Source of the DNA: Comamonadaceae bacterium
GTDB taxonomy: Bacteria; Pseudomonadota; Gammaproteobacteria; Burkholderiales; Burkholderiaceae_C
Length of the DNA: 12,755 bases
Direction: 5' to 3'
Assembly (NCBI GenBank): GCA_947372005.1
Contig: CANBRV010000039.1
Coordinates: 1 to 12,755 of the forward strand
Shown here piece after piece: positions 1 through 7,264 of the stretch (its first letter is position 1; each line of letters begins with the position of its first letter). The translations under genes were made by a program, and so were the position numbers. The notes beneath the pieces were generated by a model that was not told the origin of the DNA, did no database searches, and saw only the letters and a program-made list of their open reading frames with translations.

Positions 1-549
1 ATCCGTGATGGCGACAACATGCTGGATAGAACCAGCGTTCACCCTGAGTCGTATGACAAGATGCAGGCAATGCTGGACGCATCCAAAATCACGTTTGAAA
101 AGTTGCTGGGCGATGCGCGTGACCCACGGCCTGACTTCAAAGTTGCTAATCTCACGGACGGCGTGAATGAGATTTCCGACTTGGTTGAGGGCATGATTTT
201 GGAAGGCACGGTCAGCAACGTCGCACAGTTTGGCGCGTTTATCGATTTGGGCGTGCATCAAGACGGGCTGGTGCACGTCAGCCAAATGGCGGCGAGGTTT
301 GTGAGTGACGCACGTGAAGTGGTGAAGACGGGCGATATTGTGAGTGTCAAGGTCATGGAAGTCGATGTGGCACGCAAGCGCATTGGCCTATCAATGCGGC
401 TGGATGCCACGCCAGGTAAGGCTTCTAGTAGTGCTGGACTTGGCGGTGGCGCACGAGGACGTGATCAATTCAATTCTCGGTTGATGAAGTCGAACGAACC
501 TGCCGCACCGAATGCCATGATGTCGGCTTTCGCGAAGTTAAAGAAATAA
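1..549 (+). CDS. tex: Tex family RNA-binding transcription accessory protein, C-terminal part (5' truncated)
   Basis: The frame is open from base 1, so the gene starts before the window. The visible 182 residues begin IRDGDNMLD and continue with a VHPESYD segment, which is typical of the helical region just before the S1 domain in Tex/YhgF proteins. The S1 RNA-binding domain spans about bases 187-402 and includes EGMILEGTVSNVAQFGAFID and DGLVHVSQM, the usual S1 strand pattern. It is followed by a flexible tail rich in Gly, Ala and Ser that ends in lysines. Tex proteins are cytoplasmic nucleic-acid-binding factors linked to transcription and stress tolerance; this is family knowledge. The stop codon is six bases before the patatin-like gene, so the two are probably co-transcribed. 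Nothing in the visible part looks broken. Confidence 0.93.
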   Translation: MRDGDNMLDRTSVHPESYDKMQAMLDASKITFEKLLGDARDPRPDFKVANLTDGVNEISDLVEGMILEGTVSNVAQFGAFIDLGVHQDGLVHVSQMAARFVSDAREVVKTGDIVSVKVMEVDVARKRIGLSMRLDATPGKASSSAGLGGGARGRDQFNSRLMKSNEPAAPNAMMSAFAKLKK

Positions 550-555
550 CCAAAC

Positions 556-1662
556 ATGACCCAAGCACTCGCCATCTACGCAGGAAAAAAAGCCAAAGCG
601 CATATTGCAAAAAATGGCTTTCAAGCCAAAGATATTCGGGTGGTGGCAGGTGCTGCGGGTGGACCCAAAGGCTTGCTGCTCTTGGGCTTGGATAAATTCA
701 TCTTTGGCGAGTGGCTTAAAACCTCAAGCCAGCGCGTTGATTTGCTTGGCGCATCGATTGGCGCGTGGCGTATGGCCACAGCTTGTATGGATGATTGCGA
801 AGCTGGATTTGATAGGCTGACACGGGACTACATCGCGCAAGATTACGAGCCCGTGTACAACAAGCGCGGCAAGCGAGTGATGCCGAGCAGTGAGTTTGTG
901 AGTAAGGAATTTGGCAAAGCGCTTTTCAATTTTTATGATGGGCACGTGGCTGAAATATTGAATCATCCGCGCTACAACTTGCACATCATCACGTCGCGTG
1001 GACGTGGATTTTTAAGGCAAACTCATCCGAACAAACGTCTGCAAGCCCGCACGGTGCTTGGCTTTGCGGGTGCCTACTTTGCTAACTTAGCGAATCGAAG
1101 AGCAATGGGTTCGTTGATGGAGCGTGTGGTGTTTAGCAACCATAGCGAGTTACCTTTTGCGAGCAATGACTACGCGACAAGGCAATTGAAGCTTGTGGAA
1201 ACCAATTTCTACGGGGCTTTGCAGGCGTCATGCTCAATTCCGTTTGTTTTAAATGCAGTCAACGATGTGGCGGGTGCGCCGCTCGGCTCCTATTGGGACG
1301 GTGGACTTACGGACTATCACTGTCACATGAACTACGCAGGTAAGCTGCGCGATGATGAGCTTGTGCTGGTTCCGCATTTTCAACAGCATTTGATTGCCGG
1401 ATGGCTTGATAAATCGCTCAAGTGGCGGCATAAGAGTACCGCATTCTTAGATAACGTCGTGGTGCTGGCTCTAACCGCAGATTGGATCCGAACATTGCCG
1501 AACGGAAAAATTCCAGATAGGCAAGATTTTCACGCCTATGCCGATGATTTTGCGGGGCGTGCAAAGGCTTGGAATGGGGCTGTAAATTTAAGTGAAAAAC
1601 TTGTGCACGAATTCAAGAATTGTGTAGATAATCGAGAAAAAACAACCATCCAATCATTATGA
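556..1662 (+). CDS. Patatin-like phospholipase family protein
   Basis: A 368-residue protein carrying the patatin hydrolase signature. The oxyanion-hole glycine stretch GGPKG is at residues 35-39, the nucleophile elbow GASIG is at 65-69 with Ser67 (codon at 754-756), and the second dyad residue is Asp248 in the DGG motif (codon at 1297-1299). Patatins are serine/aspartate lipid acyl hydrolases, so this is probably an active enzyme on lipid or acyl-ester substrates; the substrate cannot be read from sequence. No signal peptide or membrane segment is visible, so it is probably cytoplasmic or peripheral. The start is six bases after the tex stop, with only a weak purine-rich stretch upstream. 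Its stop overlaps the galU start as ATGA (1659-1662), indicating translational coupling. The C-terminal 100 residues show no domain I recognise. Confidence 0.85.
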   Translation: MTQALAIYAGKKAKAHIAKNGFQAKDIRVVAGAAGGPKGLLLLGLDKFIFGEWLKTSSQRVDLLGASIGAWRMATACMDDCEAGFDRLTRDYIAQDYEPVYNKRGKRVMPSSEFVSKEFGKALFNFYDGHVAEILNHPRYNLHIITSRGRGFLRQTHPNKRLQARTVLGFAGAYFANLANRRAMGSLMERVVFSNHSELPFASNDYATRQLKLVETNFYGALQASCSIPFVLNAVNDVAGAPLGSYWDGGLTDYHCHMNYAGKLRDDELVLVPHFQQHLIAGWLDKSLKWRHKSTAFLDNVVVLALTADWIRTLPNGKIPDRQDFHAYADDFAGRAKAWNGAVNLSEKLVHEFKNCVDNREKTTIQSL

Positions 1663-2540
1663 CTATTCAGCACATTCGCAAAGCCGTTTTTCCAGTTGCA
1701 GGTCTTGGCAGTCGCTTTCTGCCAGCTACTAAAGCCATCGCTAAAGAGATGCTTCCTATTGTGGATAAGCCGTTGATTCAGTATGCGGTGGAAGAGGCTA
1801 TCGAAGCTGGTATCACGGATATCATTTTTGTGACGGGTCGTACAAAGCGCAGCATTGAAGACCATTTTGATAAAGCTTATGAATTAGAGACCGAGCTGGA
1901 GGCTCGGCATAAGCATGAGCTATTAGCTATTGCGCGCGGCACATCACCAAAAGGGATTAGTTTTGGTTATACGCGTCAGTCAGAACCTCTTGGATTGGGG
2001 CATGCTGTTTTAATGGCTAAGGCCTTGGTTGGAAATGAACCTTTTGCAGTTATTCTTCCTGATGACTTTATTGATCCAGCAATGGGCAAGGTTGGTTGTT
2101 TAAGTGAGATGGTTGCTGCGCATCGACTGCATGGCGGTGCTAGCGTATTAGCAGTTCAAAATGTTGACCGCAGCCAGACAGGCAGTTACGGTATTGTGTC
2201 TACCACAGAGTTAGATGCGCTAAACGAACGGGTAACAGGGATTGTGGAGAAGCCAAAGCCAGAGGTCGCTCCAAGCACTTTGGCTGTGGTTGGACGCTAC
2301 ATTTTGGCCCCTGAAATTTTTAGCTATATTGAAAATATCAAGCCAGGTGCTGGCGGTGAATTGCAACTGACGGATGCGATTGCTGAAATGCTTAAAAATA
2401 AGTCTGTTATCGCAAATCGGTTTAGTGGCACACGCTACGACTGTGGCTCTAAGCTGGGTTATTTGCAGGCAACCGTGGCTTGCGGGCTTAAACACCCTGA
2501 GACGCGTGAGGCTTTCTCCGCCTACCTTAAAAAGTGCTAA
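1659..2540 (+). CDS. galU: UTP--glucose-1-phosphate uridylyltransferase
   Basis: This 293-residue enzyme makes UDP-glucose from UTP and glucose-1-phosphate. The length is normal for bacterial GalU. The N-terminal nucleotide-binding signature lies at residues 13-34 (AGLGSRFLPATKAIAKEMLP). Further conserved pieces are EPLGLGHAV at 109-117, LPDD at 133-136, VEKPKP at 196-201 and GGELQLTDA at 232-240. The ATG lies in the ATGA overlap with the upstream patatin gene and has no recognisable ribosome-binding site, so translation probably depends on coupling. It is the last plus-strand gene and converges with the heptose guanylyltransferase gene, 13 bases separating the stop codons. UDP-glucose is the usual donor of HMW1C-type N-glycosyltransferases, one of which heads the opposing gene block, so a functional link is plausible although galU is also a general housekeeping gene. 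Confidence 0.97.
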   Translation: MTIQHIRKAVFPVAGLGSRFLPATKAIAKEMLPIVDKPLIQYAVEEAIEAGITDIIFVTGRTKRSIEDHFDKAYELETELEARHKHELLAIARGTSPKGISFGYTRQSEPLGLGHAVLMAKALVGNEPFAVILPDDFIDPAMGKVGCLSEMVAAHRLHGGASVLAVQNVDRSQTGSYGIVSTTELDALNERVTGIVEKPKPEVAPSTLAVVGRYILAPEIFSYIENIKPGAGGELQLTDAIAEMLKNKSVIANRFSGTRYDCGSKLGYLQATVACGLKHPETREAFSAYLKKC

Positions 2541-2553
2541 TTATTTAGATTAA

Positions 2554-3258
2554 TTAAGGCAGAAGAGCCGCTGCCTTTGCATAGTCCATCGGTATGCCGA
2601 TGTCTAAAAATCTTGCATCGCAAATATAGCCTGATAGCTGACCAGCTTGCGCAAGTTTGGGCAAGCAGCTCGATTCAAACGAAAAGGTGTCTGGGTAGCT
2701 GGCAAGTATTTTTTGCAAGAGAAGAGGTTGAATGTAATAGCAGCCAGCGTTAATGTTGGCGTGATTGCTTGGCTCAGCTCGAAAGCCGCTGATTTTGTCT
2801 TTTACCCCAAGCAGAACAGAGCCATAACGATCATTGAGCGGCATGGGTTTGACTGATAGGCACACGGGTGTGTTTTTGCTTCGCGCAAACGTTGCAAAAA
2901 CTCGGATGTTGGGTTCGAACCACGTATCGCCGTTGACAATGAGGCTGGGTAACCAATCAGCTGCTAGGTGGTTCAAAGCATATTTAATGGCGCCACCAGT
3001 GCCGAGAGGTTGATCTTCGCGGACGTATTGAATAGCCGTCGACTTATAGCTGTGCCCAAAATAATCGATGATGGATTCGGCCTTGTAGCCAACGGATAGC
3101 ACAAATTGAGTCACGCCTTGTGATTGGTAATAGCGTATGAGATGCGCTAAAAATGGTTCGCCTCGGACATCTGCCATGGGTTTTGGAACATCTTTGACAA
3201 CGCTTTGCAGTCTTGTTCCGAATCCACCAGCCAGTATCAATGCCGTTATTTTTCCCAT
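2554..3258 (-). CDS. hddC: D-glycero-alpha-D-manno-heptose 1-phosphate guanylyltransferase (HddC-like)
   Basis: A 234-residue nucleotidyltransferase of the sugar-1-phosphate NTP-transferase family. It has the pyrophosphorylase signature LAGGFGTRL at residues 9-17, PKPM at 25-28, PLGTGGA at 84-90 and the metal-binding NGD at 109-111. The segment RLQSVVKDVPKPM is characteristic of HddC proteins, which transfer GMP to heptose-1-phosphate to make GDP-D-glycero-D-manno-heptose. Related manno-, fuco- or gluco-1-phosphate transferases share the fold, but an HddA-type kinase in the same block supports the heptose assignment. It is the last gene of the nine-gene block, 14 bases after the preceding SDR gene, and stops 13 bases from the converging galU stop. 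No clear Shine-Dalgarno sequence precedes the ATG. Confidence 0.85.
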   Translation of the reverse strand: MGKITALILAGGFGTRLQSVVKDVPKPMADVRGEPFLAHLIRYYQSQGVTQFVLSVGYKAESIIDYFGHSYKSTAIQYVREDQPLGTGGAIKYALNHLAADWLPSLIVNGDTWFEPNIRVFATFARSKNTPVCLSVKPMPLNDRYGSVLLGVKDKISGFRAEPSNHANINAGCYYIQPLLLQKILASYPDTFSFESSCLPKLAQAGQLSGYICDARFLDIGIPMDYAKAAALLP

Positions 3259-3272
3259 TTTAAAAACGTGCG

Positions 3273-4184
3273 TCAGTAAGCTTTATGCGCATAAAACCAT
3301 GCCACAATTTTTTCAATGCCAAGACCAAGATCTGTTTGCGGTAGCTCTTTGAGTGCGCTCGTTGCCTTATCTATATTCAAACATTTAGATGTCGCCCCAA
3401 CGTAGCGCGTTGTGTCATATTCAATTTTTGATGCGTCGTAGCCAACGGCGTCGCAAATAAGCTTTGCAAAGCGCCGAATCGTATGCTCTACACCTGCGCC
3501 AATGTTAAAAATATCATTGTTATGTTTTTCGTTGAGTGTCCACATGATTTGGATAAAGTCATCCAGCCAAACCAGTTCACGCCTTTGCAGTCCATCGCCC
3601 CAAAGCACGACAGGCTCAGCATATTCATGGCCTCGAATAATCTTGCGAATTAAATCGAAAATGAAATGCATTTGGCGTCCATCCGTGTGGTAACCCGTGC
3701 CGTAGAGCGTAGATGGAACAATGCATAAATAGTTCAAGCCGAATTGTTGATGTAAGGCCCGAGCACCTTGATACAGCATTCGCTTGGTCATCGCATAGGT
3801 ATATAGGCTAGGCGTTGGCTCACCATCCATATATTCTGATTCGCGTAGATTGGATCCTTCTGCATAGGCACAGCTAGTGCCCATAAATACGAGCTTTGCT
3901 TGTGGTTGCTGGCTTTGCCAAAAATCTAATACGTGGGTGTTGATTTTTTGGTTAATCACCCATTGCTCACCTGGGTGTTTGAGACAGAAATCACCAGCTT
4001 GCGTCCAAGCTGCGAGATGAATAATTTGATCCCACTTCGTGTAGTTAAAGTTCAAAAGGCTATCGCTTCTCGTTAGATCACAATTTTTTGAATCCAGCGA
4101 TTGCACGGCATGTCCCGCGCTTTGTAAAAACTGATTGAGCGCCGTACCTAAGAATCCACTGCCGCCTGTTAAAAGAATATTCAT
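3273..4184 (-). CDS. GDP-fucose-synthase-like NAD(P)-dependent sugar epimerase/reductase (extended SDR)
   Basis: A 303-residue extended short-chain dehydrogenase. The Rossmann loop TGGSGFLG is at residues 6-13, and the catalytic Tyr130-x3-Lys134 pair follows the serine of TSCAY (103-107). The spacing of Cys105 and His173 resembles the Cys/His pair used for epimerisation in E. coli GDP-L-fucose synthase (residues 109 and 179 as I remember them). The segment WGDGLQRRELVWLDD is also typical of that family. It may therefore epimerise and/or reduce a GDP-linked 4-keto sugar, here probably a heptose derivative because the flanking genes make GDP-heptose. The exact reaction is inference; a simple 4-reductase or 4-epimerase is the alternative. 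It lies 9 bases after the FkbM gene and 14 before hddC. No strong ribosome-binding site is seen. Confidence 0.82.
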   Translation of the reverse strand: MNILLTGGSGFLGTALNQFLQSAGHAVQSLDSKNCDLTRSDSLLNFNYTKWDQIIHLAAWTQAGDFCLKHPGEQWVINQKINTHVLDFWQSQQPQAKLVFMGTSCAYAEGSNLRESEYMDGEPTPSLYTYAMTKRMLYQGARALHQQFGLNYLCIVPSTLYGTGYHTDGRQMHFIFDLIRKIIRGHEYAEPVVLWGDGLQRRELVWLDDFIQIMWTLNEKHNNDIFNIGAGVEHTIRRFAKLICDAVGYDASKIEYDTTRYVGATSKCLNIDKATSALKELPQTDLGLGIEKIVAWFYAHKAY

Positions 4185-4193
4185 GGTTGACTG

Positions 4194-5084
4194 TTAACGA
4201 GCAAGCGCCAAATGGGTAAAAAAGGCATGATTGAAAGGTTGCTGAGGTAGCAGGTCAGGATCAAACAGCACATGGAATAGAGCGAGGCGTAACTTCGTAT
4301 CGACCATGATCTGACTCATGAGCCAATGTTCGGCAAAATTGGTGTAGCCGTAGAAATGCAGTAGAAGTGCATGAATCACTATCTCACTATCAGTTTCTGG
4401 TTTTATTTTTTTCGTGAATACCACGTCCGAGTAAGCTAAATTACCGTGACTCACGCGGTTGCTGTTAGGGGTTTTCCGTTTCCAAAACTCATTTTTCATA
4501 TCAATCAGATCGAACCCTTGACGATGAATATGAGTGAGACTTTCACCTAAGGCTTTTTCGCCTATGTAAAGTGGCACATTGCGCAGCTCAGCTTGTAATA
4601 AAGCGCAGTCATGAAGTACATCAGAACACGAATCAAGCACGGCTAGATCGGATCCTTCAAGATCAAGCTTCAAGTAATGAATCTGCGACAGCCCATGCTC
4701 TTTCAGTATTTCCGGCAAAGTCGTCGTTGGCATGTCGATTCGCTTGACCTCTTGATAAAACGACTCGATTCCATATGTGGCCACTTCATTTTGGTAAACC
4801 TCATTGAGTCCGCTGCACATAGAGAATTGACGTTCAATCAGTGTGCCATGTCCAATCACATCACAGATCGCCAAACCTGATACAACAATATCCTTAGAAA
4901 ATATGCTGCCATTTGATTCGCCAGGTGCCAAGGCGTCAATCGAAATGGACACGGCATATTTAGCAAACCAATCGGGCACTGGGGTGACAGCGTTGCCGGA
5001 CGATCCTAGATCGGCAATGACGATGGGATGAGTCAGTCTAGATAACGCACTTTGCAGCAATTCAATGGCTTGGGGTGATGGCAT
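4194..5084 (-). CDS. FkbM-like SAM-dependent methyltransferase
   Basis: A 296-residue protein recognisable as FkbM-type from the segment MPTTTLPEIL at residues 118-127 followed by HYLKLDLEGSDLAVL at 136-150, the usual core of that family (threonine/leucine loop, then K-D-x-E-G). The SAM-binding glycine loop is atypical, ADLGSSGN at 24-31 in place of the common DxGAN form, and is followed by an acidic residue at the end of the next strand (ISIDA, 47-51). FkbM enzymes usually O-methylate sugars or related hydroxyls. Residues from about 230 to the end form an extra helical-looking extension with no family I recognise. No signal peptide or membrane segment is visible. In this block it most likely methylates a hydroxyl of the heptose-derived sugar or the finished glycan; that role is inferred from context. 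Confidence 0.8.
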   Translation of the reverse strand: MPSPQAIELLQSALSRLTHPIVIADLGSSGNAVTPVPDWFAKYAVSISIDALAPGESNGSIFSKDIVVSGLAICDVIGHGTLIERQFSMCSGLNEVYQNEVATYGIESFYQEVKRIDMPTTTLPEILKEHGLSQIHYLKLDLEGSDLAVLDSCSDVLHDCALLQAELRNVPLYIGEKALGESLTHIHRQGFDLIDMKNEFWKRKTPNSNRVSHGNLAYSDVVFTKKIKPETDSEIVIHALLLHFYGYTNFAEHWLMSQIMVDTKLRLALFHVLFDPDLLPQQPFNHAFFTHLALAR

Positions 5085-5097
5085 TCAGGTTGTCCAA

Positions 5098-6303
5098 TTA
5101 AGCTGGATTAACAGGGAAATAAAACTCAACACCCGCGTCTATCAGGTGCTGATTGTTTTTAAGAATCTCATTTTTGAAATTCCATGCAAATACGTAATAA
5201 ACATCAGGTTTTTCAGTTAGCTCATCTTCTATCACGATAGGTATATGCATGCCTGGCGAGTAGAGGCCTTTGCGAAGCTTATTCTTTTCAGTTAGACATT
5301 CAATTAAATCAGGTCCTACGCCAAAATAATTGAGCATGGTGTTCCCTTTGACTGGCGCGCCAAATCCCCAAACACGCTTGCCACTTGCTTTTGCTGCGCG
5401 CAGATAAGCTACGTTTTCTAACTTCATCTGCTTGATGCGGTCGTGGAAGGCGCGATAGGCTTCAATCGCATTGCAACCGCTTGCATCTTCGGCTTGTCGC
5501 ATAGATAAAAGTTGACTCGAGACGGGTCTCGTACCTTTGTGCCCGACGTAGCCAATAATGGATCCACCATGAATCGCCGCAAGTCGGGCATCAAACATTT
5601 CTAATCCGTGGCGATTGAGTAGTGTCTCAATTGTCTCTAGCGTGTAATAGAGTAAATGCTCGTGATAGATCTGATCAAAAGCCAAATTCTCCATAATGCT
5701 TTTCATATAAAGAAATTGAACGACAAACACACCATCGTCATTCAAACCTAGCCGGATGCCTTCACAAACCGAGTGCAATTCTTCTAGATGAAAGAATACG
5801 CCTGAGGCGTTAAACACATCAAATTTTCTACCAAGTTTCTTAACTGTTGTTTCATTAAAGAATGCTTGCAAGGTGGGCACACCTGCATCGTTTGCCATCT
5901 TGGCAGTAGTGATGGATGATTCAACACCAAGTACTTCGTAACCTAAGCGTTGAAAATGTTTAAGCTGTGTGCCATCGTTGGATCCGATATCTAGCACCGA
6001 TTTTTGCTTTTTATCTTTGAAGAAACGGCTATCTACTTGCTCAGCAACTTCACTGAAATGGGCATCAAGAGATTTTGTGACACCTGATAAGTAGGTGTGA
6101 TCACCGAACATAATTTCTTTTTTGACGGTGTAATCTAATTGTGATGTGTGGCAGTTTTTGCAGTAAACCAATCGAAGTGGGTAGTAGGGTTCTTTCCCCA
6201 CTTCTTCCGGTTGTAAAAAATGGTTGCACCAAGGTTGATCACCAAGATCGACAACAGGGGTTAATTCGGTTGAATCACAAACACGGCACTGCATATCACT
6301 CAT
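5098..6303 (-). CDS. Sugar C-methyltransferase, zinc-binding NovU/TcaB9-like type
   Basis: A 401-residue, three-part methyltransferase. The N-terminus has a zinc-site pattern, Cys6-x2-Cys9 with Cys48-x2-Cys51. The central SAM-binding Rossmann domain carries VLDIGSNDGTQL at residues 103-114. FDQIYHEHL at 209-217 supplies Tyr213, Glu215 and His216, matching the Tyr/Glu/His trio of the sugar C3-methyltransferase TcaB9 (remembered as 222/224/225). The C-terminal third (from about 290, with VWGFGAPVKGNTML) matches the second Rossmann-like domain of this family. Such enzymes methylate a carbon next to a keto group of nucleotide-linked 4-keto sugars, giving branched sugars. Some relatives act differently, so C-methylation is likely rather than certain. 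A second ATG three codons in (MQCRVC) is an equally good start. It is five bases after the upstream SDR gene. Confidence 0.88.
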   Translation of the reverse strand: MSDMQCRVCDSTELTPVVDLGDQPWCNHFLQPEEVGKEPYYPLRLVYCKNCHTSQLDYTVKKEIMFGDHTYLSGVTKSLDAHFSEVAEQVDSRFFKDKKQKSVLDIGSNDGTQLKHFQRLGYEVLGVESSITTAKMANDAGVPTLQAFFNETTVKKLGRKFDVFNASGVFFHLEELHSVCEGIRLGLNDDGVFVVQFLYMKSIMENLAFDQIYHEHLLYYTLETIETLLNRHGLEMFDARLAAIHGGSIIGYVGHKGTRPVSSQLLSMRQAEDASGCNAIEAYRAFHDRIKQMKLENVAYLRAAKASGKRVWGFGAPVKGNTMLNYFGVGPDLIECLTEKNKLRKGLYSPGMHIPIVIEDELTEKPDVYYVFAWNFKNEILKNNQHLIDAGVEFYFPVNPA

Positions 6304-6308
6304 CCAAA

Positions 6309-7241
6309 TTAAACGTTGGCGTAGACGCTATCGCGCAAAATCGTATAGCCCTTGATGAGCTCTTTGATACCACGATCGAGTCCCCATTCCGTCACAAAGC
6401 CCGTTTTTGCTAATTTGGCATTCGACACAATGTAGTCGCGCTTGTCGGGATCTTCACCAATAGGTGCTTCTAAGAAGACAAAGTTGGGGACTTGCTTTTG
6501 AATAGCCGCAGCTAACTCAAGTTTGGAGAGATTTGCATCATCCAATCCCACGTTATAAGCATTACTCTTCATGGCGTCAAAGTGTTCAATACCGTAGCAA
6601 AATGCACGCGCTACGTCTTGGATGTGAATGTAATTGCGCTTGAAGTGGCCTTCGAAAATCACAACAGCCCGATCATGTACGGCGCGGTACGTGAAGTCAT
6701 TGACTAGCAAATCCGTTCGCATACGTGGCGCCATGCCAAACACAGTAGCTAGGCGAAAGGTGATGCTGTTTTCGCGGGCTAATACGGCCTCTTCAGCTTT
6801 GACCTTAGTCACCCCGTACAGAGAAATAGGGCGTAGCGGTGACTCTTCTGTGCATTCACTATTCTTATCCCCGATACCGTACCCGCTATTCGTGACGGGC
6901 ATCAAAATACGTTGATCTTTGCTGGCTAGGCGGCAAATCATCTCAACTGCGTCTTGGTTTGTGGTCTGCGTGCCAATAGGATCCGTTTTGCACAGTGGCG
7001 CTCCTACCAAAGCTGCTAATGGAATGATGACGTCAGCCGATGCCATTTCTTGACAAATCAGATCTTCATTTCGAGCGTCGCCGCGAATGACATTGAAATT
7101 GTCATTCGCACAGCAATCAGACAATGAGTTTGGTTTAAACATAAAGTTATCAATAACCGTGACTGCATGGCCTTTGTTTAACAGCATGGGAACCAAAATA
7201 GAGCCAATGTAGCCAGCGCCGCCAGTTACTAGTATTTTCAT
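6309..7241 (-). CDS. NAD-dependent epimerase/dehydratase (extended SDR)
   Basis: A 310-residue extended SDR. TGGAGYIG at residues 6-13 binds the dinucleotide, and Asp31 at the end of the second strand favours NAD over NADP. The catalytic Tyr142-x3-Lys146 lies in LYGVTK. At the place where sugar-nucleotide 4,6-dehydratases carry a Thr-Asp-Glu or Thr-Ser-Glu triad, this protein has TNSGYG (117-122). It therefore looks like an epimerase or reductase, not a classical 4,6-dehydratase; that is an inference from a motif. It sits between the heptose kinase gene (23-base gap) and the C-methyltransferase gene (5-base gap), so its substrate is probably the same nucleotide sugar. The ATG is preceded by the clearest ribosome-binding site of the block, AAAGGA eight bases upstream. 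Confidence 0.88.
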   Translation of the reverse strand: MKILVTGGAGYIGSILVPMLLNKGHAVTVIDNFMFKPNSLSDCCANDNFNVIRGDARNEDLICQEMASADVIIPLAALVGAPLCKTDPIGTQTTNQDAVEMICRLASKDQRILMPVTNSGYGIGDKNSECTEESPLRPISLYGVTKVKAEEAVLARENSITFRLATVFGMAPRMRTDLLVNDFTYRAVHDRAVVIFEGHFKRNYIHIQDVARAFCYGIEHFDAMKSNAYNVGLDDANLSKLELAAAIQKQVPNFVFLEAPIGEDPDKRDYIVSNAKLAKTGFVTEWGLDRGIKELIKGYTILRDSVYANV

Positions 7242-7249
7242 TATGACTG

Positions 7250-7255
7250 TCCTTT
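7250..7255 (-). promoter_or_regulatory. Shine-Dalgarno sequence of the SDR gene starting at 7241
   Basis: On the minus strand AAAGGA lies eight bases before the ATG at 7241. It is the best-formed ribosome-binding site in the nine-gene block and supports this start; most other starts in the block have only weak purine stretches or none. Confidence 0.7.
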
Positions 7256-7264
7256 TCTTATTAA

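Noticed and set aside
724..984. Open frame on the minus strand inside the patatin-like gene
   Set aside because: It lies antisense within a gene with clear motifs and has no recognisable domain; it is a shadow frame.
1536..1865. 109-codon minus-strand frame across the patatin/galU junction
   Set aside because: It runs antisense to the conserved N-terminus of GalU and shows no family features.
2538..2556. A/T-only inverted repeat (TAATTA, 7-base loop, TAATTA) between the converging galU and hddC stops, considered as a bidirectional terminator
   Set aside because: The stem is only six A-T pairs with no G-C and no adjoining T run, so it is too weak to call; TAATTA is also self-complementary and common in A/T-rich spacers.
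1484..6984. Six GGATCC sites (around 1484, 3852, 4650, 5560, 5980 and 6979), considered as a possible repeated signal
   Set aside because: They fall inside coding sequence, share no flanking context, and the number is only modestly above chance.
6309..7241. Assignment of this SDR as a GDP-mannose or GDP-heptose 4,6-dehydratase
   Set aside because: The Thr-Asp/Ser-Glu active-site signature is replaced by TNSG, so only a general epimerase/dehydratase call is supported.
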